A stretch of DNA of 64,000 nucleotides from CAWBOY01 sp963790585. Lineage in GTDB: Bacteria > Planctomycetota > Planctomycetia > Gemmatales > Gemmataceae. A program made the translations under genes and the position numbers. Location: contig CAWBOY010000002.1 of NCBI GenBank assembly GCA_963790585.1, forward strand, positions 868,001 through 932,000, written 5' to 3'. The notes below the pieces were generated by a model that made no database searches, was not told the DNA's origin, and saw only the letters and a list, made by a program, of their open reading frames with translations. Below are positions 55,391-64,000 of this stretch, piece after piece; the stretch's first letter is position 1, and each line of letters begins with the position of its first letter.

Positions 55391-56147
55391 ATGGCCGCGG
55401 AAAAGGCCCTTGGCGTTGTTTTGCGCACCACGGACTGGAGCGAAACCAGCCGGATCGCGACGATTTGGACCCGTGAATTTGGCAAGGTTCGCGTTCTGGC
55501 CAAGGGTGGCCGCCGACTCAAATCGCCGTTTGAAAGTTCCCTTGACTTGCTAACTGTTTGCAGTATCGTCTTCCTTCGCAAATCGAACGACAGCCTGAAC
55601 CTTTTGACGGAAGCTCAAGTCGTCACGCGCTACTCTCAGTTGCGCCTGGATCTGGCGGCTTTATATGCGGCCTATTACGTTGCCGAACTAATGTCGGAAT
55701 GGACCGAGGACTACGATCCGCATCCGGTTCTGTTCGATGAATTGCTTGCCACACTTGCGATATTTGGAATGGAGTCGGCGCAAAAAGAAAGTTTCGCGGT
55801 TGGTGCTCGTTTGGTGCGATTTGAACTCGTATTCCTTCGTGAGTTAGGGTATAGCCCCGCCCTTGAGGTCTGTGCGGCCTGCGGGAAACCGCTGTCAGAA
55901 GGGCGAGTGGCCTTTACGCACGAGTCCGGTGGCGTAATCTGTGCGGAGTGTTTGGCGCATCCAAAGAGGCTGCCGCCCGTTGTCGTTCGAGGCATGGCAC
56001 GCCTTGCGAGAGATGGCAACTGACGCCGAGGCTTGGCGTCGATGGACAAATGCCGGTGTCCGCGCGGAGGTGCGGCAGGTGTTAGGGCAGTATGTGACCC
56101 ACCGGATGGGTCGCCGCCCGCGCTTGTTGCCTTATTTGGGGAGTTGA
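55391..56147 (+). CDS. recO: DNA repair protein RecO, +1 frameshift
   Basis: About 251 residues once one extra base near 56002 is skipped. EKALGVVLRTTDWSETSRIATIWTREFGKVRVLAKGGRR is the N-terminal OB-fold. The helical middle ends FELVFLRELGYSPALEVCAACGKPL, whose CAAC plus CAEC form the zinc finger. After the shift: REMATDAEAWRRWTNAGVRAEVRQVLGQYVTHRMGRRPRLL, the usual C-terminus. It loads RecA with RecR on gapped DNA. Its stop overlaps the next start (TGATG). Confidence 0.93.
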
Positions 56148-57355
56148 TGGCTGTGAGCAACTCGCTTTACTCTCGACTCGGAAGCGCTGGGCACTGCTTG
56201 GGCCTGACCCTACTTCTCGCTCCGATTACTGGCTGCGTACTTGACAAATACACGTTCAGCGGGCTGCCGCCAGCGGCGCCGCCGCCTGCCGAGACGGTTG
56301 TCCTAACAAAAGCCGGCTTTATCGATGACCCGCGTGCCGTGGCAAGCACGAATCCGTTGCTCATAACGGCTCGTGAACTATTCCGACTCACTAAGTACGA
56401 TGAAGCAGAGTTGCTCTACCATCGCGTGTCGGAAGAGAAAAAGAACACCCTCGCCGAGATCATGGAAGCGCACTATTACGAGGCCGAATGTCTCCGGCTG
56501 CAGGGACGATATCCGAAAGCAGCCAACACGTATGTCGATCTGTTGAACAAGTTTCCGCAAAACCCGTATCGCGAACAGTCCATCCAGCACATGTATGACA
56601 TTGCGGATTTCTGGTTGGAGGATACACGCGAAGAGATGCGTGAACGGCTCGAGGTGTCTCAAGGGAAGCGGGCTTACATTTGGCCTAACTGGTTCCACTG
56701 GGACAAGAGTAAGCCGGTCATCGACGAATCGGGCCGAGCTTGCGAGAAGCTCGAACAAGTACGTCTCAATGACATTAATGGCCCGCTTGCCGACAAGTCG
56801 CTCTATATGTGCGGCGTCGTCAAATATATGGAGGAGAACTACCGCGAGGCGGACCACTTCTTCACTCAGATCTACGAGAAACATCCGAACAGTCCGCTGG
56901 CTCCCAAAGCCATTGAACTGGCAATCGCGAGCAAACAGATGTCGACTGGCGGTCCCGAATACGACACCCGCAAGGTGGCGGAGGCGCGGAAACTCGTACA
57001 CGCGGCTCTGGAGAATTATCCGGAGCTAAGCAATACGCCTGAGAAGCGTCAGCACCTCCAGGATCAATTGGCCGGCATCAGCGAACAACAGGCTCAATCT
57101 GAGCTCCTAAAGGGCGACTTCTATCGCAAGCACGGCAATCTGGCCTCGGCATACTGGTATTACGAGCTTGTAACACGCCGGTATCACGGCACGAAGGCCG
57201 CGGAGACAGCCGCACAGAATCTAGAAAAGCTTAAGGTCGAGATCGCCAAAGCCGGTGGGACGCCCGGTGCGTTGCCTGACAAGGCACCACCTCCGCAACG
57301 GCTACAGGAACCGACCCCTTTGCCTAAGTCATTGCCGACGTCGCTCAACCCATGA
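56147..57355 (+). CDS. Tetratricopeptide lipoprotein (BamD-like)
   Basis: About 402 residues from ATG 56147, overlapping the recO stop. LTLLLAPITGC is a lipobox. TPR-like helical pairs cover most of the protein (RELFRLTKYDEAELLYHRVSEE, RLQGRYPKAANTYVDLLNKFPQNPYREQSI, YREADHFFTQIYEKHPNSPLAPKAIELAI, KHGNLASAYWYYELVTRRYHGTKAAETAAQ), in the way of BamD/YbgF-type outer membrane lipoproteins. A Pro-rich tail closes it. It probably scaffolds outer membrane assembly; it directly precedes lptE. Confidence 0.88.
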   Translation: MAVSNSLYSRLGSAGHCLGLTLLLAPITGCVLDKYTFSGLPPAAPPPAETVVLTKAGFIDDPRAVASTNPLLITARELFRLTKYDEAELLYHRVSEEKKNTLAEIMEAHYYEAECLRLQGRYPKAANTYVDLLNKFPQNPYREQSIQHMYDIADFWLEDTREEMRERLEVSQGKRAYIWPNWFHWDKSKPVIDESGRACEKLEQVRLNDINGPLADKSLYMCGVVKYMEENYREADHFFTQIYEKHPNSPLAPKAIELAIASKQMSTGGPEYDTRKVAEARKLVHAALENYPELSNTPEKRQHLQDQLAGISEQQAQSELLKGDFYRKHGNLASAYWYYELVTRRYHGTKAAETAAQNLEKLKVEIAKAGGTPGALPDKAPPPQRLQEPTPLPKSLPTSLNP

Positions 57356-57414
57356 CGCGAACGGCATAGAGCATTCGACAAACGGCGGCTAAACCATTCG
57401 AGAGGGAGTCCGTC

Positions 57415-58125
57415 ATGGTGCGGAATTATAGCCGGCTGGCATTATTCGCTGTAACCACAATTGCGCTGCTCTTGCCCGCGTGCGCCAAGGATTGCAACTT
57501 CACCCTCTTGGGCTATTCGACCGCGCCGAACTACGACACATCGATCAAGTACATTCGCGTGCCGATTTTTGAAAACAAGACCTACCGCCTTGGTCTCGAG
57601 AACGATCTCACGAAGGCCATCGTCGAAGCGATCGAGAAAAACACACCCTACAAGGTGGTGCAACACGGTCCGGCCGACGCTGAGCTCACCGGCGTGATCA
57701 TCCAGGCGGTTAAGTCGGAACTGCTGGTAAACCCACTGAACGAAGCTCGGCAATTGCAATTCGATCTGGTCGTCGAAGTGACGTATAAGAATCTCCACAC
57801 AGGCGAGATCCTGTCTCGACCCTCGCGGCGGCCTGGAACGCCAATCGATGAGTTTGTGCAACAGACTTTGAATCAAATCCCCGGCCTCGCGCCAACGGTT
57901 ATGACGCCGCCGACACTGCCAGGCGAAGTGGTCCCGCCCTCGAATGTGTCGATTCTGCCGCCACAGGCTCTACCACCCGGCGGCTCGCCAAAAGCGCCGC
58001 CCGTCACTTTGCGTTCGATCTCGACGTTCGTTCCGGAACTGGGCTATTCGATCTCGACCGCGAGCGATCAGGCCTGCAAACGAATGGCGATGCAGGTAAT
58101 TAATTTGATGGAGAAGCCGTGGTAA
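57415..58125 (+). CDS. lptE: LPS assembly lipoprotein LptE
   Basis: A 236-residue lipoprotein (ALLLPACAKDC lipobox). FTLLGYSTAPNYDTSIKYIRVPIFENKTYRLGLENDLTKAIVEAIEKNTPYKVV is the conserved LptE start, followed by LVVEVTYKNLHTGEILSRPSRR, then a Pro-rich insert and STFVPELGYSISTASDQACKRMAMQVINLM. It plugs the LptD barrel in LPS export, which planctomycetes retain. It follows a TPR lipoprotein by 60 bases. Confidence 0.93.
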   Translation: MVRNYSRLALFAVTTIALLLPACAKDCNFTLLGYSTAPNYDTSIKYIRVPIFENKTYRLGLENDLTKAIVEAIEKNTPYKVVQHGPADAELTGVIIQAVKSELLVNPLNEARQLQFDLVVEVTYKNLHTGEILSRPSRRPGTPIDEFVQQTLNQIPGLAPTVMTPPTLPGEVVPPSNVSILPPQALPPGGSPKAPPVTLRSISTFVPELGYSISTASDQACKRMAMQVINLMEKPW

Positions 58126-58263
58126 GCTTTGACCAATCAGCCCGACAACAAGGTTAGCCGCAAAACCGTTCGCACCCGCATATGGAACGGTCTTCTTACC
58201 GTTCCATCCGAAGCAAGCACCGGTGGCAGCGACAGGACATCATGACACAAAAATGTAATCGCG

Positions 58264-60369
58264 CTATCGTCTCGCGGTTGCCTTTAGCGCTTCCTCCACG
58301 GAAGCGCCTCCGAGGAGTGGCGCGGCGCAAGTGAAATCTCGACAGATATACGTTACCACTCCTGTTCCACCCTTTTTGTTAGCCAGCAGCGCGATCTGCT
58401 CATCCTCGTCGATCCTTGCGCTGTCCTTGAAGGCGACCACCTGTTTAGGACGATATCCCTTGCGCACGGCGCGAATTGCTCGGTGCGCATCTTCCTCGTC
58501 GCGCGCACCAACAATGGCGATTTCGTCAACAGGCCCGAGTGAGAAATCGAGGGCCAAGAGCATTTGGCCGGCGGCGGATGGATGGCCGGCCATCAGCTCA
58601 CGATAGAGGCCCAAGGTCATCTCCGCTTTTTCCCAGAAATCATCGCGGCCTGTCAGTTTTACGAGCCGCAACAGTGCGGTCACCGCCATCGCGTTACCCG
58701 ACGGAGTTGCATTATCATGCGGATCCTTACCCCGGGCGATCAGGCTTTCATGATCTTTGCCGGTGAAGAAAAAACCTCCACCGTTATTGTCCCAGAATTG
58801 TTCGACCATGACATCGGCCAAATTGACCGCTTCCCGCAGCCAGCGTACTTCAAATGACGCCTCGTAGAGTGTAAATAGGCCATCGATGAGATAGGAATAG
58901 TCTTCTAAGTAGCCGTTGAGTTTGGCTACGTGACCATGGCTCCAGGTCCGCAACAGCCGACCATTGGAGGTGCGCATCTTCGATAGGATGAATTCGGCAG
59001 CGCATGAAGCGCATGTTGCGAATTCAGGCCTATCAAGTACGATCGCGGCCTGGGCGAAAGCACCAATCATCAGGCCGTTCCAGGATGTCAACGCTTTGTC
59101 GTCAAGGCCAGGGCGAACGCGCTTGGCTCTCGCTTCAAAAAGGATAGCGCGGCATTTGCCTAGGCGCTGGCGCAATTCGGCTTCCTCAATATGATCGAGC
59201 CGCGCAGACTGAGACCAGGTTTTGCTTCGATTGAGAATGGTAACGTTGTGCAGGCCATGGCTGGCGGATTCGTTCCAGTTGCCAGTGTCATCGACGCCAT
59301 ATACTGAGCGAAACAGCGCGGCGTCGTCTCCGAGGAGTTGGTCGATCTCCGCCGCCTTCCAAACATAAAATTTGCCCTCGATTCCTTCGCTGTCGGCGTC
59401 GAGTGTACTGTAGAAGGCTCCTTCAGGACTGATCATTTCGCGCTGGACCCATGCGAGCGTTTCCTCGGCCACGTCCCGGAAAAATAAGTCGTCCGTAATC
59501 TGGTAGGCTTCGAGATAACAAGGGACCAGTAGGGCGTTGTCATAAAGCATTTTCTCGAAATGCGGTACGAGCCAGCGGGCGTCGGTGCTGTAGCGGGCAA
59601 AGCCGCCGCCGAGATGGTCGTAGATGCCGCCCATCGCCATTTTTTCGAGCGTGTGCCGCGCCATGGCGAGCGCCTGGGTGTTGTCGAAGCGTTGCCAAAT
59701 GCGAAACAGCAAGCGGATATCCATCGGATGCGGAAACTTGGGAGCCGCCCCGAAGCCGCCGTGGATGGGATCATATGAGCGGGCCAAAGCGTCGAAGGAT
59801 CGTAGCAGCTGGTCCGCACTCAATTCGCTGCGTTTTCCCGGGGGCGGCAGCTGGCCGACGGTTCGGATTTGTTCGGTAATCTGGTTAGCGGCTTCCTTGA
59901 CATCGCCACGACGGTTTTGCCACCAGTCGGCAACCATACGCAAGACGCACTTGAAACCGGGTCTACCGTAACGGTCGTCCGGCGGAAAGTAGGTTCCGCC
60001 GGTAAAAGGCTTGAGGTCAGGCGTCAAGAACACGGACATTGGCCAGCCGCCTTGCCCCGTCAGAATTTGCACCGAGGCCATATAGATCTGATCGAGATCA
60101 GGCCGCTCTTCGCGATCGACCTTGATGCTCACAAAATGCTCATTGAGCAGCTGCGCGACCTCGGGATTCTCAAAGCTCTCGTGCTCCATGACATGGCACC
60201 AGTGACAGGCCGAGTAGCCGATGCTGAGGAAGATTGGCCGATCAGCCGTTCGGGCGAGCGCCAGAGCTTCTGCTCCCCAAGGATACCAATTGACCGGGTT
60301 TTTAGCGTGTTGTCGGAGATAGGGACTGCTTTCCTGGAACAAGCGGTTACGAAATGGCGTCTCTGACAT
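58264..60369 (-). CDS. DUF255 thioredoxin-fold/glycosidase-like protein (YyaL/SSP411)
   Basis: About 701 residues from ATG 60369 (MSETPFRNRLFQESSPYLRQHAKNPVNWYPWG), with AGGAG ten bases upstream. SIGYSACHWCHVMEHESFENPEVA is the thioredoxin-like start with a CxxC (C-H-W-C). GGWPMSVFLTPDLKPFTGGTYFPP and the (alpha/alpha)6 barrel downstream (GGIYDHLGGGFARYSTDARWLVPHFEKMLYDNALL; NGLMIGAFAQAAIVL) are as in YyaL/spermatogenesis-associated 20. The reaction is unknown. It is a cytoplasmic protein. Confidence 0.95.
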   Translation of the reverse strand: MSETPFRNRLFQESSPYLRQHAKNPVNWYPWGAEALALARTADRPIFLSIGYSACHWCHVMEHESFENPEVAQLLNEHFVSIKVDREERPDLDQIYMASVQILTGQGGWPMSVFLTPDLKPFTGGTYFPPDDRYGRPGFKCVLRMVADWWQNRRGDVKEAANQITEQIRTVGQLPPPGKRSELSADQLLRSFDALARSYDPIHGGFGAAPKFPHPMDIRLLFRIWQRFDNTQALAMARHTLEKMAMGGIYDHLGGGFARYSTDARWLVPHFEKMLYDNALLVPCYLEAYQITDDLFFRDVAEETLAWVQREMISPEGAFYSTLDADSEGIEGKFYVWKAAEIDQLLGDDAALFRSVYGVDDTGNWNESASHGLHNVTILNRSKTWSQSARLDHIEEAELRQRLGKCRAILFEARAKRVRPGLDDKALTSWNGLMIGAFAQAAIVLDRPEFATCASCAAEFILSKMRTSNGRLLRTWSHGHVAKLNGYLEDYSYLIDGLFTLYEASFEVRWLREAVNLADVMVEQFWDNNGGGFFFTGKDHESLIARGKDPHDNATPSGNAMAVTALLRLVKLTGRDDFWEKAEMTLGLYRELMAGHPSAAGQMLLALDFSLGPVDEIAIVGARDEEDAHRAIRAVRKGYRPKQVVAFKDSARIDEDEQIALLANKKGGTGVVTYICRDFTCAAPLLGGASVEEALKATARR

Positions 60370-60602
60370 GATGGACTCCTCAGCGGTGGGCGGAAGGTAG
60401 TTTAGCGGAATCTGGGCGAATTCCGAAGGTGCGAGAAAAGCTCTATGCTTCGCAGCTCTTAATTCTGGCGAATACCGACTCAAAAACAACATGGTTGGCT
60501 CTGACCCTTACCGCCCGGCAGACCACAAGATACGATGAAAAGAAGTCTGTTGGATTCTCAAGTTTGCCTTCGCTCCGTTCGGCTTGATTTGAAGGGTTTG
60601 AA

Positions 60603-61607
60603 ATGACTGCGCCTCGATCACGGGTCCTCGTCACTGGAGCGGCTGGTTTTATTGGTTCGCATGTGGCGGATCATTGTTTGGCGCTCAAGATGGACGTTGT
60701 GGCGACTGACGATCTTTCCGGCGGCTTTCGTGAAAATGTGCCGCAAGATGCCACCTGGGTCCAGGGAGATCTCAAGGACCGCGCCTTTGTCAGCAGTCTG
60801 TGGTCGAAATATGGGCCGTTTGAATACGTTTATCATATCGCGGCTTACGCGGCGGAGGGCCTGTCGCATTTCATCAGGGCCTACAATTACTCGACGAATC
60901 TCGTCGCCTCCATGCACGTCCTCAATGAGGCGATCAAACACAAGGCAAAATGCTTTGTCTTCACGTCGTCCATCGCGGTCTATGGCAAAAACCAGGTTCC
61001 GATGACGGAGAGTTTGGATCCTCAGCCGGAAGACCCCTACGGCATCAGCAAATACGCTGTCGAGCTCGACCTTCGAGCCGCTCATGAGATGTTTGGGCTC
61101 GATTTCGTCGTATTTCGCCCGCATAACGTCTATGGCGAACGCCAGAACATTGCTGACCGCTATCGCAATGTCATTGGCATCTTTATGAACCAATTACTCT
61201 CCGGCAAACCAATGAGCGTCTTCGGCGACGGTATGCAGACGCGCGCGTTTTCCCATGTCGACGATGTCGCTCCTATCATTGCCCGGGCGCCGCTCGTGCC
61301 AGCGGCGCGGAATCAGGTTTTCAACATCGGCGCGGACACGCCTTATACGATCGTGGAACTTGCCAAGGAAGTTTCCGCTGCTCTCAACAAGCCGCTCGCT
61401 CTCGACCATCTCGCAGCGCGCAATGAAGTCGTTCATGCCTATTCCGATCATCACAAGGTCCGCGAAGTTTTCGATCCGCCCGCGCCGATTGACTTGAAAA
61501 CCGGCATCCGTCGGATGGCGGAATGGGTTTTGAGCAAGGGACCGGCCACCCCTGTCCGCTTCTCGGACATCGAAGTGCGAGACAAGCTTCCGGCGGGCTG
61601 GCACTGA
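60603..61607 (+). CDS. NAD-dependent epimerase/dehydratase (UDP-glucose 4-epimerase-like)
   Basis: A 334-residue SDR protein. VLVTGAAGFIGSHVADHCL is the G-x-x-G-x-x-G NAD site; TSSIAVYGKNQ and YGISKYAVELD provide the catalytic Ser and YxxxK. FRPHNVYGERQN is the substrate region, and VFNIGADTPYTIVELAKEVSAAL the usual C-terminal motif. It likely epimerises or dehydrates a nucleotide sugar. The following gene, 78 bases on, is a glycosyltransferase, so the two probably serve surface polysaccharide synthesis. Confidence 0.92.
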   Translation: MTAPRSRVLVTGAAGFIGSHVADHCLALKMDVVATDDLSGGFRENVPQDATWVQGDLKDRAFVSSLWSKYGPFEYVYHIAAYAAEGLSHFIRAYNYSTNLVASMHVLNEAIKHKAKCFVFTSSIAVYGKNQVPMTESLDPQPEDPYGISKYAVELDLRAAHEMFGLDFVVFRPHNVYGERQNIADRYRNVIGIFMNQLLSGKPMSVFGDGMQTRAFSHVDDVAPIIARAPLVPAARNQVFNIGADTPYTIVELAKEVSAALNKPLALDHLAARNEVVHAYSDHHKVREVFDPPAPIDLKTGIRRMAEWVLSKGPATPVRFSDIEVRDKLPAGWH

Positions 61608-61685
61608 GAGCCATTGTCGCCGAAATTTCTTGCCGCGACCCGAAGGGAAGCGCGTACCCTTCACCCACTTCCGGAGTATCGAACC

Positions 61686-62658
61686 GTGGCGGTATCGGTC
61701 ATTGTCAGCAACTTCAACGGGGCCAAGTATCTTCCCAAGTTGTTGGAAACCTTGACCGCTCAGCGCAACGTCGAGTTCGAAATCATCATCGTCGACCGAA
61801 ACAGTACCGACGACTCACCAAACATTCTGGCGAACTGGCCCGCGGTCCGCATCGTGAGCGAGCCGCCGGAAACCGGGCTCGTGACGGGCTACGCCATTGG
61901 GGCCGAGCATGCGCGGCATGATCAGCTTTTTTTCTGCAACGAGGACATGTGGTTCGAGCCGTATTGCCTCGCTCGGCTTTCGCGTGAACTCGACGAAACG
62001 AAGGGCATCGTAGCGGCCGACCCGTGGCAATGGACCTACGACGGTGCCCATTGGATTCACGGCGGGACACGCTTCGACAAATGCTTCTGGGGCTTTAGCT
62101 GCCCTTATCCGTTTCGACGTTTTGCTTTCACCGAACCTCTCGCGTGCGGCGCGACGATTCCGTTCGGCTGCGCCGGTGCGATATTGATTACCAAGCACGC
62201 CTACGAAGCCGTGGGCGGCTGGGATCGACAGTTTTTCTTGGACCAAGAAGACGTCGATCTGTTTTTGCGGGTCTGGCAGAAGGGGTGGAAGTGCGTCGTC
62301 GTGCCGGAAGCCAAGGTCTACCACGCGGTGAACGTCTCGAATGCCAAAACTCTGCAAGGAGGCAGACAAAAGGTCTCAAAACGCCGGTATATCTCGGGCC
62401 GATCGAGCATTTCGATCATTGGGCTGAAGCATTTTTCGCTATCCGGCTTGTGGCTTCCCTTCGCCTGTTGGCTTCTGGTTTTCGTCAAAGACCTGCTGCA
62501 TTCGCGCAGTGCAAGTTACCTGGTGGAACCTGCTGGTCGCGCGAGAGATCCTGCGCCGCTCTGGACCGGCATGGCGTTTTCGGCGTGCGTGGGCCAAAGA
62601 AAGACGTGAAAAGCCGGGACAGATGTTCTTTCGATCGGCGGAATTCAATCGCGATTGA
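61686..62658 (+). CDS. Family 2 glycosyltransferase with C-terminal membrane segment, +1 frameshift
   Basis: A GT2 protein of about 324 residues with a GTG start at 61686. VAVSVIVSNFNGAKYLPKLLETL is the donor-binding opening, and LFFCNEDMWFEPYCLARL the D-x-D-like part. WDRQFFLDQEDVDLFLRVWQKGWKCVVVPEAKVYH is the rhamnosyltransferase-like acceptor end. After WLPFACWLLVFVKDLLHSR the frame breaks near 62525, where one base is extra, and the natural end reads WNLLVAREILRRSGPAWRFRR, finishing FFRSAEFNRD at 62658. It works with the epimerase before it. Confidence 0.85.
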
Positions 62659-62683
62659 TCGTCATCAATTACGGGGTATTACG

Positions 62684-62753
62684 GAGCCTGAAGCGAAAGC
62701 GAAGAGCATTTGTTGTTCAAAATACAGATGCTCTTCGCTTTCGCTTCAGGCTC
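62684..62753. repeat. Palindrome, GAGCCTGAAGCG...ATTTGT family, copy 2
   Basis: Arms GAGCCTGAAGCGAAAGCG (62684-62713) and the inverse (62724-62753) differ by one or two bases, around a 10-base loop. The core is shared with 39720-39808. It lies between the glycosyltransferase and the secF stop (converging). Confidence 0.88.
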
Positions 62754-62772
62754 GGCAATGCCGGCTCGGTTG

Positions 62773-64000
62773 TTAGCTCGGTACCGTCGCTACGACAGCG
62801 TTACGTACCGTCTGCTGCGGCGCGTGACCGCCTTCGCCAAACATCAGGAGCAGCGGGCTGGCTATGTAGATCGAGCTGTACGTTCCGACGATGACACCGA
62901 CTACCATCACAAACGCGAACAAGTGAACGCCTTCGCCGCCGAAGATATAGAGCACCAGGACCACCAGCCAGGTGGCCAAGGATGCGAGCACCGTTCGACT
63001 GAGCGTTTGATTGACGCTGTCATCGATCATCTTCGGGGTCAGGCCTGGATTCTTGCCGCGCACTTCGCGGATGCGGTCAAACACCACGATCGTATCGTTG
63101 ACGGAATAGCCAACGAGCGTGAGCAACGCGGCCACGGCTGGGCAAATCGATCTTGAAGTCGCGTATTCCCAAGAAGTGTTGAAGAACGGAATATGCGTCA
63201 GATAAGTACACGCGGCGATGATGCCGAGCGTAAAGAACAGATCGTGAATCAGGCACAGCACTGCCGCGAGCCCGAAGGTCCAGCTTCCGAAGCGGAACCA
63301 GAGGTAGAGCAGTACCGCTCCCCAACTGGCGAGGATGGCGTAAAGAGCACGAACCTGCGTGTCGGCTGCTAACTGGCTGTCGAAGTTTTCCAATCGTTCT
63401 GGAACGGGGGCCTCGAACTGCTTTCGCGTGGACTCCAGGACATTGTTGAGATACGTTCGATTGGCACCCTCCAACGGTTGGACAAGACTGAGCTTCATCC
63501 AGCGGAAGCGGCCTTCGCTCTCGCGGCCTAGCCCTTGAAGGACAAACTGTTGGGCAGCGGTTTCGAGCCGGACGGCCGAGTCTTGCCAGCGGGCAACGAG
63601 CTTCTTTTGCTCTTCGAGCGGGCAGCTTTTTCTCGAGAGCCGCGGCGAGTGCGGCCCGTTTTTCTGGGCTCTCCAGGTCGCTCGCGGAGACTTTGAATTC
63701 CGGAGCGTTGACCTCTTCGGCAAGGTCGGCCAGCATGTCGGCCGCTTCCTTCCTGCCCGAATCCGATGCCCAGGTGGTTCCCCGAGGCAAGCCGATCGCT
63801 TCGAGATCGTTGCCCTTTAGCGTCGATTCCAACGAGGTGAAATTATTGCCCAGTTTCCGAAGTCGTTCGGCCTGAGCCGTGAGCCCCTTATTGAGAGCGA
63901 TCGTCACCTGGGCCCGCGAGGCGAAAGGCACCTTCTTCTCGGGATCCGAGAACTCAAACGTCACTTCCTTGCCATTGGGTTCGATCTGGAAGCCCAGGAA
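62773..64000 (-). CDS. secF: Protein translocase subunit SecF (SecDF), 5' end outside window, three frameshifts
   Basis: The 3' part of a SecF or SecDF fusion; the start lies beyond 64000. The frame from the edge reads FLGFQIEPNGKEVTFEFSDP, typical of the P1-like periplasmic part of the protein. At about 63617 an extra base moves it to EEQKKLVARWQDSAVRLE. Near 63165 and 63148 a one-base loss and one-base gain restore FLGIRDFKIDLPAVAALLTLVGYSVNDTIVVFDRIRE, the SecF signature, with later TM segments (VLASLATWLVVLVLYIFGGEG, IVGTYSSIYIASPLLLMFG). It uses the proton gradient to pull exported proteins out. Confidence 0.93.

Overview
The window looks like a piece of a planctomycete chromosome, most likely from the Gemmatales/Isosphaerales side. 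The markers are a DUF1559 prepilin-like protein, a DUF1501 protein, a giant LEPR-XLL-type exported protein with DUF4347, several ECF sigma/anti-sigma pairs, an LptE-RecO neighbourhood, and an archaeal-type tetrahydromethanopterin (H4MPT) C1 gene module. Base composition is moderately GC-rich. Strong Shine-Dalgarno sequences are rare, while ATGA and TAATG stop/start couplings are common.

Layout. 1-6432 (minus): the first 2,144 codons of a giant repeat protein. 7027-8057: two small envelope genes. 8208-10629: a TPR protein and a J-like protein. 10774-15099: exported proteins (DUF11 lipoprotein, Tat metallophosphoesterase, small lipoprotein, DUF1559 pseudopilin). 15280-20232: the H4MPT block, with a HisA-like gene converging on zinc-ribbon > mch > RimK-like > CitG-like > PTPS. 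20421-28582: an esterase-like exported protein, an NHL-thioredoxin/DsbD redox pair and a CNNM/CorC-type membrane protein. 28606-31080: a secreted hypothetical and an ECF sigma/anti-sigma pair. 31243-31871: a DUF433/DUF5615 toxin-antitoxin pair. 31911-36448: mutS, a glycosyltransferase and a D-threonine-aldolase-like enzyme. 36679-39702: two tandem aspartyl protease-PDZ proteins and a sugar isomerase-like protein. 39821-41384: a second sigma/anti-sigma pair. 41950-44150: nested palindromes followed by a group II intron. 44942-50675: metG, a cysteine desulfurase and a zinc metalloprotease. 50860-58125: Tm-1-like, ybeY, parA, DUF1501, recO, a TPR lipoprotein and lptE. 58264-64000: a DUF255 thioredoxin-fold protein, an epimerase, a glycosyltransferase and secF (incomplete).

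Two features stand out. First, intergenic spaces carry at least six families of long palindromic repeats, some nested. One family lies within a quadruplicated RimK/CitG gene junction (17411-18000), and another brackets the toxin-antitoxin pair and encodes the toxin's last residues. Second, fifteen otherwise well-conserved genes, including recO, secF and the cysteine desulfurase, are broken by about twenty small indels. Reading across them restores full-length family members. This looks more like consensus error in the assembly than real gene decay, although the sequence alone cannot prove it. Such genes are annotated here as single CDSs spanning the frameshift.

No tRNA, rRNA or CRISPR array was recognised.
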